Assembly (NCBI RefSeq): GCF_019320115.1
Contig: NC_089589.1
Span: 24,309,273 to 24,373,272, forward strand
DNA from: Miscanthus floridulus
Lineage: Eukaryota > Streptophyta > Magnoliopsida > Poales > Poaceae
Length of the DNA: 64,000 nt
Reading direction: 5' to 3'
Part shown: piece after piece, positions 11,390 to 22,371 of the stretch
Numbering within the stretch: position 1 is the first letter of the stretch
Layout of the letters: each line of letters begins with the position of its first letter
Made by a program: the position numbers and the translations under genes
The notes under the pieces: generated by a model
Told to the model about the DNA's origin: nothing
The model's database searches: none
What the model saw: only the letters and a program-made list of their open reading frames with translations

Positions 11390-12361
11390 ATCTCCTCTTT
11401 TTTGGTAATTGATGACAACTCTACAAAGATATGGAAATTAAGCTCTTTTGGATTCATGTTGCTTGCCCAAGTAATTTTACCATGTGTACATGATTTTGGA
11501 CAAGTACCACAAACCCAAAATGGTAGTATTAGCTCCCCCTTCATATGTGCTAGAGTGTTTGTTTTGAAGCTCGCACATATGCATAGATTAAAATTATGGG
11601 AGAGTAATTACTACTAAATGATGCTAAGGTGTATAAAGTAAACCTTTAAAGCGTGATACCAATCAGAGTTGCACCTTTAAGTTCATCCTTAGCACCATGG
11701 TTAGCTAGATATCACTTAGAAATAAAATCACTAGATACCTCGTTAGATCAACATTAAAACCAAGGTACTAGCATTACTTGAAAAGCATACCAAGTGTCTA
11801 GCTAGCATCCTATGCATGCTAGTTTTTATTTCATCAATCAAATTCTACAACTAACATACCTCACACAAGCATGCATATTGAATTTAAGAACTTATGCAAT
11901 GCAAGCAAGCACATGAATATGTACATATCAAATGCAATCAAACAAAGTTCATAAGCTTGCTCCTCCTATTTATGTGCTTCTTTTGTCCAAGAATTTTGAT
12001 CCATCTCTTTTCTTCAATGTTGCTCCCTCTTTGTCCATGTCCATGTCCAACCTCTACTTCTTTATTTCAATCTCTCCCAAAGCTTTCATATCTTATCTCT
12101 CCCCCTTATACAATCTCAATCTTAAAACTTTCATATCTTTGTACAATCTCTCCCCCTTTGTCATCAATTTCCATAAAAGGTGTGCTTCTCATTGATGCAA
12201 AGGTATACATTTGGGGTAGATGGTTGAAACTTGAATCTTGTATTTTTTATGGACATCACTTAATTGTTGGAATGACACCACTTATAGATACCACTTGTAA
12301 CTTGTGTAGGGCTTCTTGAGATACCACACATAGGATCTTTGATCTTGATATCAATTTGTGT
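11390..12361 (-). other. Copia internal 3' region (copy 1)
   Basis: Non-coding internal sequence between the Copia 3' LTR and the nested Gypsy element. It holds several CTCCCCCTT-type polypyrimidine stretches (polypurine on the element's own strand) and scattered ATACCACTTG-like motifs, which also occur on the far side of the Gypsy insertion at 58326 onward. No pol domains are visible. Confidence 0.6.
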
Positions 12362-12366
12362 GACAC

Positions 12367-12752
12367 TGTCGACGAAATATGGTCGGCAGTCTACCTAGGG
12401 GTTCGGCCGCCGAGAAGGCGTAATACCTACGTCCTGCGTCTGATTTGTATTGCTGTATGTCAATGAGAGATGTTTTTTAGAGGGGTCCCCTGCCCGCCTT
12501 ATATAGTCCGGGGGAGCAGGGTTACAGATCTAGAAACTCATCCTAGTCAGTTACAATTGCCATATGTGGTCGGATAAGGATTCATATTCTAACCGACCAG
12601 GATCCTGCTTGGTCACCAAATCCGTCTTGATTCCTTGTGCGGGACTCCGATCAGGTTAACTGGGCCGCACGTCGTCTTTCGGGTGGACCGAACCCATCGA
12701 TCCGGGCCAGCCTAAGCTTAGCTGTAAGGGTATAGGGGTTAATACCCCCACA
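12367..12752 (-). repeat. Gypsy 3' LTR (copy 1)
   Basis: 386-bp LTR, identical in structure to 45380-45765. GACAC at 12362-12366 is the left half of the target-site duplication, whose right half is seen only in the second copy. It lacks an 88-bp segment present in the 5' LTR at 57847-58320. Confidence 0.92.
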
Positions 12753-13004
12753 GCTAGTCCCCGAGCATCATGTATTATGCTGCGACACGCCATTTTGACC
12801 TTCTCCGACAAGTGAGGCTTGAGCCCTTGATGCCTCCGACCACCGTCATCACCGGAGAAGTAGGTTGTCCGAAGAATGTATGGTGCTCTTAAGAGAAAAG
12901 AAAAAGATTTCTTGTCCTGAGAAGTGTGCCCACTTGTATTTCTGAAAAGAAATGTAAGTGGTCTTGAAGCTTAGCGTCCTTGAACATCAGAAGCGTAGGG
13001 GTCG

Positions 13005-13680
13005 AAAAACCAACACATTCACTGCAAGGTGAAGTGTGCCCACTTAGTCCCCGAGCCTGGTAGTAGGTGACGTAGGCACGTGGTGCTAGGGTCTAAAAAG
13101 AATTCCTAGATTAGTTGAAAACCAAATTGCCGCACAGGCAAAACGAGATGCACCGGCAGGTGCATCGTACCGATGTAGTCCCCGAGCTTGCTGGAAGGCG
13201 AAATATGAGCCTTGTAGCAAGGTTTAAAAAAATGTCTCTTAACTGTATGTGAGTACAAATCACATGTAGCCAAGGAGAACCATTATTCAAGCAGTGGTCG
13301 GGGCAGTCCCCGAGCATATTATTAATCCTTACAATTATTCAAAGCACAGGGGTCGAGTATACAAACACATTCACCGCAAGGTGAAGTGTGCCCGCTTAGT
13401 CTCCGAGCCTGGTAGTAGGTGACGCAGGCACGTGGTGCCAGGGTCTCAAAATAATTTCCACTGACGTTGAAAATCCAATTGCCGCATAGGCAAAACAAGA
13501 TGCACTGGTAGGTGCATCATACCGACGTAGTCCCCGAGCTTGTTGGAAGGCGAAGTATGAGCCTTGTAGCAAGGTCTAAAGAAATGTCTCTCAACTGTAT
13601 GTGAGTACCAATCACATGTAGTCGAGGAGAGCAAACTCCGAATAGTGGTCGGGAGAGTCCCCGAGCACGGCAATGGTCAT
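13005..13680. repeat. 352-bp tandem duplication in Gypsy 3' UTR (copy 1)
   Basis: Two imperfect copies of a 352-bp unit; for example GAAGTGTGCCC occurs at 13031 and 13383, and GTCCCCGAGC-like motifs recur through the block and beyond it. Tandem repeats between pol and the 3' LTR are typical of the Tat lineage. Confidence 0.85.
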
Positions 13681-14300
13681 AGCATTTACTGAGTACGGTA
13701 ATGGTTGGAAAAGTCACCGTGGTCGGAGTATTCCCCGAGCAAGGGAATGGTCTGGTCATTCCCCGAGCACAGTAGTGGTCTAGGCAATCCCTGAGCACAG
13801 TAGTGGTCTAGGCAATCCATTATCGCGTGTGCCGCTTGTACTATTATTTGGTGTATTTATTTATCGCCGTACTCTGTCAAGTCCAAACTAACACGTCTTG
13901 ATAAAAAAGCAAATAGGTATAGCACGGCATTCTGCCCTCTTACTCTTTCTGTCAAATTGTCGCTTGGCACCTATATAGAGGTGCGTCAGTGTGGGCCCTC
14001 TGACTTTATCAGCGAAGAGGCGCGTACACTGTAAACGAAGGGGCGTATTTATTGGCATAGATCTCGAGGTGGTGTGAACAACTGTCCGCTGCACGTGCGC
14101 ATGTCTCCCAAGAAACTCGGGCGGACAAAACGATGGAACTCTTTGTTATTTATAATGTAGATCTGGCAAGTTACTGTCACCGTTCCCCATTGTCATTCGC
14201 CGCCGCCGCCTTCGTCTTCCTCTTGCCAAACCCTATTCCTTTGATAAACATCACCAAATCCCCTCGCCACCGCATCCACCCCCCTTGAAAGGACAGACTA

Positions 14301-17300
14301 ATGGCGAGGAGAGACGCCCAGAAGAAAGGCGGAATCATGGCGAAAGAGTGGTGGAAGTCGCGGAGCAACGAGCAGACCATCGAAGACCTCGTCACCATGG
14401 GGGTGCTCCACAACAAGGCACTCGCTGGATGGCGCGCGCCGGAAGGAGAAAGCTTCCCGATCCACAACCAGGTGAGATTGTGGTTTTCAAAGATTTCTTC
14501 AAATGGGGGTTTTGGGATTCCAGTGCACCCTTTCCTTCAGGGTCTCTTGCTTGTACTACGAGATTGGGATTGCAATCTGCATCCCAACTCGATTCTTCTT
14601 GTCTCCACCTTCATCCATCTCTGCGAGGCTTATGGTGGCTTCCAGCCCCATTTTGACCTCTTTCGCCACCTGTTCTGTCTTTGGAAGAAAGGGAGCGGTG
14701 GCTCGAAGATCGCCGGAGGCGTCTACCTGAACCTGCGTGACGGCATGAAGGCTCAATACTTGCACTGCCCCTGGAACACCTCATTGGACGAGTGTTACAA
14801 GAAGTGGTTCTACATCCGTGAAGAGCCGAACACCATCACTCTGTGCGACGTGGGGCTAATTCTAGAGAAGAAGAATAGCTGGTCAGAGAAGCCCGAGAAC
14901 TTGGAGCAGATCGCCGAACTGCTCGGGATGATCCCGTGGGGAAGGCTTGATGGCCCAAGCGTGGTCGGCAACTTCATCAGCCGAAGAATTCAGCCCTGCC
15001 AGAAAAGGATTCATCCTGGCTTCGAGTACCCAAGGAGGCGCTGATCCAACAAGGACCAGGAAAGAGCCGCTCGACAAGATGGAAATCAAGGCCAGGATTG
15101 GAGAGCTGTTCAACCTGGCCGATCCCAATTATGTCGCGCTGAACGCCATCGAGCACGCCTTCAAGCTGGCTCGACCTCCCCAAAGGTAAATGACGCCTCC
15201 TTTTAACTGTAGAGTCATGTTGTAGCAAGAAAATAACTGTTTGTCCCCATTTTGTGTCTTAGTGTAATGGTCGTGACCGGGCAGTAGTGTTCGTGTCGCC
15301 CCCTCGGTGTAGAATGGCCGCAAGCTACCAGCCCAGCCGCCCAGACCAGCGCCAGGACCGACGACGTTCACTGGGCGGTACTCGAGACTATAGAGGACGC
15401 ATCGACCAGAGCCGCTGGCAAGCGTCCGGCTGCCAGCAAACGACGCCAAGCCATCTTCCCCCTGTCGGACGATGAAGCAGAGGATGCGGACATCTTCCGG
15501 CTCGTCCCTCGAAAGAGGAGAAGGCAGGTGGGACCAACGGAGCAGGGTGGCTCCCTCTGGGCCAGTAGTGGTCACAGCACTGACCACTGCAACACAGAGG
15601 ACAGACGAAGGAAACGTCAAGCATCATAGCCCGACGCCTGTACCGGAGGTGAAAGAGTCCCATCGGAAACTGCCGAGCAAGCGGAGTAGGGGCGGTCGAG
15701 GAGACGTTCCTTCGCCACATCATTCCGCAAGTCGAAGCTGTAAGTATCTATATATTTTTGATGTAAGCTTGCATTTTGCATTGGATACTATTATCTTCTG
15801 AATTTGTCTCTGATGCATTAGATCGGCATCCACCGAGAGCCCCGACCAGCTAGCTGGGTGCGGCACGTCTTCGCCAACAATGGCGGGGTCAAACTGCCCA
15901 GCAGCCAGTCGTGGAGGAGCCCATAGTAGGGACTCCGCCTAGGCCTCAGCAGGCGGACGACCAGACGCCAGTCCCCGAGCAGCTGGTCAAGAAGACAACC
16001 GAGCAGAGTACAAGTGCTCCGAGCACGAACCCTGCTAAGGCGGATACCATGGCGCCAAGGGGAGCTGGATCTAGCCAAGGAGCAGCAGCCAGAAGTGGCC
16101 TAGAACGTTTTTGCCGACGCGACGGCTCGTGGAAAAGCCCTAGTGGTCGTGGAGTCTGCAAACTCCAGACCAGCGCCGCCTCCCGAACAGGAGGCTGGAA
16201 GAGGAAGAAGTGGAAGAGGTCCTAGGCCGTCCCCAAGATAGGCGACAACATGTATATGTGTCGCGCTATTGGAACGACGAATGGGTCATGCACGAGGAAA
16301 TCCTAGAGGTCGAAGAGACCTTAAGAGTCGAACGGGTGGCCAAGCGTCTGGTGATAGAAGTCCAGGTATATTTGGCTTGAGTCCTTGACCCTATTGTGTA
16401 GTCGAACTATCTGACGTAGCTTGTCTATATGTAGGACTTGATGAAAACTGTAAGATACCGAAAAAGGTGCTTCGACCAGATAGAAGGAATCACGGCGACC
16501 AATAAGGAGCTGACGGCTGAAGTGGAACGCTTACGGCGCCAACTTGAAGCCGCCGACCAGGAGAGGACAGACCGAGAAGCACAGAACCAAAACCTGGTCG
16601 GCCAGCTCAATAACAAAGAGCGGGAGAGAACAAGTAAGTTTTCACCGCATCATAGCAAGTGCAGGACTTGTGTTATTGTGTTCTTGGCAGTAACAGCTGA
16701 ATGCAGGTTTAGAAGCTGAAGTGACCCGCCTCCAGGGGGAAAATAGTCGTGTGACCGCAGAATGTGGTCGCCTGAAGGAGGACAACGAGAAACTGGCACG
16801 CAGCCAGTCTAATCCAAGACCACACTACCAGAATGAAAGGATGACCTGAAAAGTAAGCATTCCAGATCACCTTTCTCCTTCTATTGCCCACCTTGCCTTG
16901 TCGTGTCTCATGTTTGATGTCTTATACTGCGTTCAGTTTTGAAAGTCAATGCCAAGAGGCACCTAGAGGCCGTGATCAAGGAGCGTGACGACTGGAAAGC
17001 ATGATGCCTTCAGGCCACCGAGGAGCGGGACACGTGGAACAAGCGGTGCCAAGAAAATGGCAACTGGCATTGTGCCCGTCCTCGACCTTATCGACCCGGC
17101 GCTCAACAGAGGAAGAGCTAAGGACGCCCCCAGTCGGACTGGTCGAGAGATGCAAACAAGCATGGGGATGGTTCCAAGAATTCGTGAAGGAGGCGGGTGA
17201 GTACACGGGTGCCCATGTGCTAAGCATGGTGCGTGCCTCACTACCCCCTGATCGATCTCAAACGCCTGGAGGCTGGGTACCCGAAGGAGATAGACCTAGA

Positions 17301-17414
17301 CAAGGCAGAAGAGCTTCGGACGGCCCAGCTGGACTTGTCGTCAAGATAATGGCGATATTAACCTATGTGGAGGTGGCGGGACAGCCTGTACAGGGTATGC
17401 CATCGACAAGCTAG
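14301..17414 (+). pseudogene. Antisense Transposase_28-type gene of Gypsy (copy 1, frameshifted)
   Basis: Second copy of the six-exon antisense gene described at 47315-50424. Here the frame is broken many times by one-base changes, often in homopolymers (for instance near 14459, 14507, 14537, 15034, 15180, 15549, 16059, 16195), and later by denser indels. The three nonsense codons of the other copy are also present. The pattern looks like sequencing error more than evolution, so this copy should not be used to judge the gene. Confidence 0.75.
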
Positions 17415-18160
17415 CTGGAAATGCCATCAGATGCGAGCAACCAACGAAGCCTGCGGTCTCGACCAGCCAGGCACCGGCGGGCATCCCTTCAGCTGACTAG
17501 CGCACGAGTCCCGAGACTCGAGTAGGGTATCAGAGCGGCGAGCAGTAAATGCCATGCGCCACGACCAGCCAATGGAAAGGCTTAGAGCTGTAGAAGGAGG
17601 ACATAGTTGTGTTATTGTAAACTTGAGCCTCTTCAGGCAAGTTGTTAATAACGTAACTGTATATCATTATAAGCGTGTTTGCTTTATACAAAACTTATTT
17701 AAGCTTGAAATTTTATGTGGGTGTAACTAAGTGGGGAACGTGGTTAACGTCTATTTAGTTGACGTTTTGCTCGACCACATCATCCCGAAGAAGAGTTTGT
17801 GCGGCCCTAGTTGGCATGTGGTAGGAGGGTGAGGTATATGACCTGTGCAACGTGACGTGGACAAGTCAAACCAGGGGGACCTGCGATCACCCGCAACATA
17901 GAGAGGCGGATCCGTGCATGCGTTGGGGGAACGGAGACAGGGGACCTGCTCGAAAACCGAGTAGAAGGAGTGGTGGTCGGCTTGTACTGGCTAAGTCAGA
18001 AAAACCATAAAATTCGGGGAGTGACACTTAGAGTGGTCGGAGAGAAATCATAATGCTTTAAAGTAAATCGAAATACAAGTGGAGTACATATCTCAGTAGT
18101 TAAGCATAGAAACGTCTAAGTGTCGATGTGCCATGGTTGGTACCGTCCGTGCCCGTCCAG

Positions 18161-19152
18161 AGGTCATTGAGTTCTGTGTTGACTTTATTCCTGACCTTGC
18201 CCCGATTGGCGTTCCCGAATCACGACACGAGGGGAGACTCAGTGGTAAAGGAACTTTAGGGAAGAAAACATATATCGGCATGGAAGACGATTATTTCAAT
18301 AAAGCACACTACACAGTTCTTCAGAACTCGTCATTGGTGCATCCGTACATCGAGATACATAAGGAGTTCTTACGATCCAAGTTTCCAGGGAAGACTGAAG
18401 CTTGGATTAGGCGTCAGCACATGGAAAGTTTCAGTGGTTGGTTGCGAAAAGAATGTCAAGGCGATGACAATATTGATGAGCAACTGTATTTGTTGGCTAG
18501 GCAGCCATCGTGGCATATCCTCACGTACCAAGGGTACGAGATAAATGGGAATACATTTTACACAGTTGCCCAAGATAAAAGGAGCACCAATCAAAATAGT
18601 GGTGTTCGCATAGATGGCACAGATCCAAATGGGAATATACAAACATATTATGGCCGCATAGAAGAGATATGGGAACTAGACTACGCACCTAATTTTAAAG
18701 TCCCTTTGTTCCGGTGCCAATGGGTGAAGCTGACCGGAGGAGGGGTAACAGTCGACAAAGAGTATGGAATGACAACAGTGGACCTCAACAATATTGGGTA
18801 CAAAGAGGAACCATTCGTCCTTGCTGCCGATGTGAGTCAGGTGTTCTATGTGAAAGACATGTCTACAAAATCAAAGAGAGGAAAAAACGAAGACATCAAC
18901 TCAATGATCAATGAGCCAAAGCGCCACATAATTCTTTCTGGGAAAATAAATATAGTGGGAATTGAAGACAAGTCAGACATGTCAGAAGATTACGAAAGAA
19001 ATGTCCGAATTCCACCCTTCATAGTGAAGAAAGATCCAAGCATCATGTTAAATGATGAAGACACTCCATGGTTACGACAAGATCATAACCAAGGGACATA
19101 CGTCAAGAAAAATTTACTGTTGTGCCCGCATGATACAACGATGCATGTTTAA
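18161..19152 (+). pseudogene. CACTA-B transposase TNP2, C-terminal fragment
   Basis: Open for 330 codons from the junction to a TAA. The fragment starts after the Transposase_21 core and the main DUF4218 block are already lost. It carries the motif KEFLRSKFPGKTEAWIRRQH, then a DUF4216-type region (YEINGNTFYTVAQD, then FRCQWVKLTGG), as in TNP2 C-termini. An ATG at 18133 lies in the Gypsy sequence, so the open frame spanning the junction is accidental. It differs clearly from the CACTA-A TNP2, so this is another family. It cannot encode a working transposase alone. Confidence 0.8.
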
Positions 19153-19198
19153 TATATTATGTTTTAGGGACGGATATTATGTAATATGTTATGCAAGT

Positions 19199-20545
19199 TT
19201 GACCAAGTCAAATTTGGTCAAATGAAAAAACAAACTTTACTTGTTTTGTCAAATGACTTCAAATTGAAAAGTTTTGAATACCAAGTTTGTTAAACTCAAA
19301 AAGATCTACAATTGTTGTTTTGGTCAACTTTCCATTTGAGAAAGTTTGGACGAGTCAAATTTGTGATTTTTAAATTTCGACGCCTACAAACTAGTTTTCG
19401 GAACCCTAGATTGTCTCAAATTGAAAAGTTTTGAATACCAAGTTTGTTCATCTCATCAATATCTACAATCCTTATATAGGCCATTTTTTCATTTGAGAAA
19501 GCTTGAACAAAATGTAGTTCAAATTTCACAAGTGTGTGACATAGTTTTAGAAAGTCTATATGAGATTCAAGAAGTTGTGACTAGTGTTTGATAAAAATTT
19601 CTCAAATGGGAAAATGAGCTATGTAACAATTGTAGATCTTGCTGAGATGATCAAACTTGGTATTCAGAGTTTTTTCATCTGAGGTCATTTAGTGTCTCAT
19701 TTGAGCAAGTTTGACCAAGTCAAATTTGGTCAAATGAAAAAACAACACTTTGACTCTAGTATTATGAACTCTAAATGACTTCAAATTGAAAAGTTTTGAA
19801 TACCAAGTTTGTTAAACTCAAAAGATCTACAATTGTTGTTTTGGTCAACTTTCCATTTGAGAAAGTTTGGATGGTTCAAATTTGTGATTTTTAAATTTCG
19901 ACGCCTACAAACTAGTTTTCGGAACCCTAGATTGTCTCAAATTGAAAAGTTTTGAATACCAAGTTTGTTCATCTCATCAATATACAATCCTTATATAGGC
20001 CATTTTTTCATTTGAGAAAGCTTGAACAAAATGTTCAAATTTCACAAGTGTGTGACATAGTTTTAGAAAGTCTATATGAGATTCAAGAAGTTGTGACTAG
20101 TGTTTGATAAAAATTTCTCAAATGGGAAAATGAGCTATGTAACAATTGTAGATCTTGCTGAGATGATCAAACTTGGTATTCAGAGTTTTTTCATCTGAGG
20201 TCATTTAGTGTCTCATTTGAGCAAGTTTGACCAAGTCAAATTTGGTCAAATGAAAAAACAACACTTTGACTCTAGTATTATGAACTCTAAATGACTTCAA
20301 ATTGAAAAGTTTTGAATACCAAGTTTGTTAAACTCAAAAAGATCTACAATTGTTTTTTGGTCAACTTTCCATTTGAGAAAGTTTGGACGGTTCAAATTTG
20401 TGATTTTTAAATTTCGACGCCTACAAACTAGTTTTCGGAACCCTAGATTGTCTCAAATTGAAAAGTTTTGAATACCAAGTTTGTTCATCTCATCAATATC
20501 TACAATCCTTATATAGGCCATTTTTCATTTGAAAAAGTTGTAGAA
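19199..20545. repeat. Tandem repeat of about 512-516 bp, 2.6 units, in CACTA-B
   Basis: The sequence TTGACCAAGTCAAATTTGGT begins at 19199, 19711 and 20227, marking three units; the third is partial and ends near 20545. Units are highly similar, with small indels. The AT-rich non-coding block separates the TNP2 remnant from the downstream gene. 20546-20948 is AT-rich sequence in which I see nothing definable. Confidence 0.85.
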
Positions 20546-20948
20546 AAAAAATACTACATTTTCTTTATTTTTATAGGTTCAACAAAAATTTCCTGTCAAT
20601 TTTGGTCAAAAACCGAGAAAAAATTGAAACATTGACGTTACAATAATGTGATAATAAATTTCCTATCAAATAATATTAGTTTATTAATTTTAAGTTACAA
20701 ATATATTTTTGCATTAACAAAATACTTAGTATTAGTAAACATTTATATTCTATATTCATAAAAGAAATTAAAACTTTAGGTTACAAAATTTTCCTATTTA
20801 CAATAAATAATGAGTTAATCAATAGTATTTTTAAAATAAATATTGCAAAGTATTGAAGTTGGTATGGAATTAATTGATTAACCTAGTATTAAACAAAATC
20901 AAAATCCCAGGCCTTTCTAATTACGCTGGCGGGTTGCCAAAATTTTCA

Positions 20949-21185
20949 GGCCTTCAGTCCCAGCCTAGGCAAGAACCGGGACTAAAGGGTGGGCGGCAAT
21001 TTCGGTGCCCGCCAAAAATACTTTTAGTCCCGGCTGGTAACACCAACCGGGACTAAAAAGCCTTTAGTCCCGGCTTATAAGTCGATCCGGGACTAAAGGG
21101 TTGGACCTTTAGTCCCGGTTAGTCTTACCAGCCGGGACTAAATGTCCTTTAGTCCTAGCTGGTGTTACCAGCCGGGACTAAAGGG
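20949..21185. repeat. CCGGGACTAAA-type inverted repeats upstream of the CACTA-B second gene
   Basis: Five or so hairpin modules with arms CCTTTAGTCCCGG and CCGGGACTAAAGG, the same motif as in the 3' subterminal array at 26569-26820. Their position just before a TATA-like sequence suggests that they once formed the 5' subterminal region of the element. No CACTA terminus is visible to their left. Confidence 0.85.
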
Positions 21186-21201
21186 TCCCGGCCTATATAT
21201 A
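21186..21201 (+). promoter_or_regulatory. Candidate TATA box for the CACTA-B second gene
   Basis: CCTATATATATTG follows directly on the last subterminal hairpin and precedes a GC-rich leader. The placement fits a core promoter for the gene at 22372-26299. This is inference from position and sequence only. Confidence 0.4.
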
Positions 21202-22371
21202 TTGAACGGTTCATCTTCTACTTTTCGATCTACACGTCGATCATCGCCGCCGCCACCGCCATCTTCGATCTCGCCTCCGTCGCCCAGCCCCGCCCGGCCC
21301 TACGTCGAGCTCGCTCTGCCGCGCCGCCGTCGTCTTTCTACCCCCGCCCGGCCATGCCATCCGCCCAGCCCGCATCGCGCGTCGTCCTCCGCCGCATCCC
21401 GTCTCCGCCGCCCCATACGAGCCCTCCTCGCCGACCGCTTCCCGCCCGGCCTCGTCGTCGAGCCCCGCCGTCTCCGCCGTACGTCGTCCTCGCGCGAGGG
21501 TGCTCAGCTCGGCCCCGTGGGCCGACCAGCACGCCCTGCCCGGCCTACGCCATCCGCCGCCCCAGCCTGCTAGCTAGCTAGCTGCTCTCTGCCATATATA
21601 TGTTTAGATTAAAATGTTAGATTTAATTAGTAGTTTAATGTTAGCTGCCCTCGCCAGTATTAAAATGTTAGATAGTTTTTGATATATATGTTAGATTAAA
21701 ATGTATTAAAATTTAATTAGTAGTTTATTGTTAGTTTTTAGTTAGTTTTTTAGATAGTTTTTGATATATGTTAGATTTAAATGTATTAAAATTTAATTAG
21801 TACTTTATTTAGATAGTTTTTTTAGATAGTTTTTTATTATAGTTTTTTATATATGTTAGATTAAAATGTATTATCTATTACTAGTTTATCTAATTTCATG
21901 TTATATTTATTTAATTGGATTTAGTAATTATATATTCTATCTCTCTATATATATCTAGAGAGAGATTCTATATGTATACATATGTACTTAATTATTTCTA
22001 TATGTATATATACATGTACTTATTTTCATGTGTTGAGAGAGAGAGAAAATTGTATCTAGAGAGACATTCTATGTGTGTTATCACATGCATATCTAGAGAT
22101 ATAGACATATGCACTTATTTCTATGTGTTGAGAGAGAGAAAAAATATATTGTATCATTCTATGTGTATATATATACATGTACTTATTTCCATGTTTTGGA
22201 TCGAAAGTGTTTTTGATTTGATTCCAAAGCCTATACCTTATTATTGTTTATCCTTATGAAATATTATGTGTTATTATATTTAATTGGATTTAGTAATTCT
22301 ATATGTGTTATCACATGTACTTATATTATGTACCATATTAATTCTATCTATGTGTTATCTTGAAGATACAA
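21202..22371 (+). other. Leader region of the CACTA-B second gene
   Basis: A GC-rich, Pro/Arg/Ser-codon-rich block (about 21240-21575) is followed by an AT-rich block of imperfect repeats (GATATATGTTAGATTAAAATG motifs at 21600-21870, then GTACTTATTTC / GAGAGAGAGA motifs at 21950-22200). This looks like a 5' UTR exon plus a long first intron. The open frames in the GC-rich block have no family support. Confidence 0.4.

Larger units (their letters stand above)
12753..18160 (-). mobile_element. Truncated Gypsy internal region (copy 1)
   Basis: Matches 45766-51180 of the complete element: the 3' untranslated region with tandem repeats, the antisense gene, and the last ~60 bp of pol. It ends abruptly near 18160, where Gypsy sequence changes to CACTA-B coding sequence. 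Single-base insertions and deletions relative to the second copy are frequent from about 14450 and become denser toward the junction. Confidence 0.85.

Noticed and set aside
18133..19152. One continuous open frame starting at ATG 18133
   Set aside because: The first codons are Gypsy sequence from the opposite strand joined by chance at the 18160 junction; only the part after the junction is TNP2.
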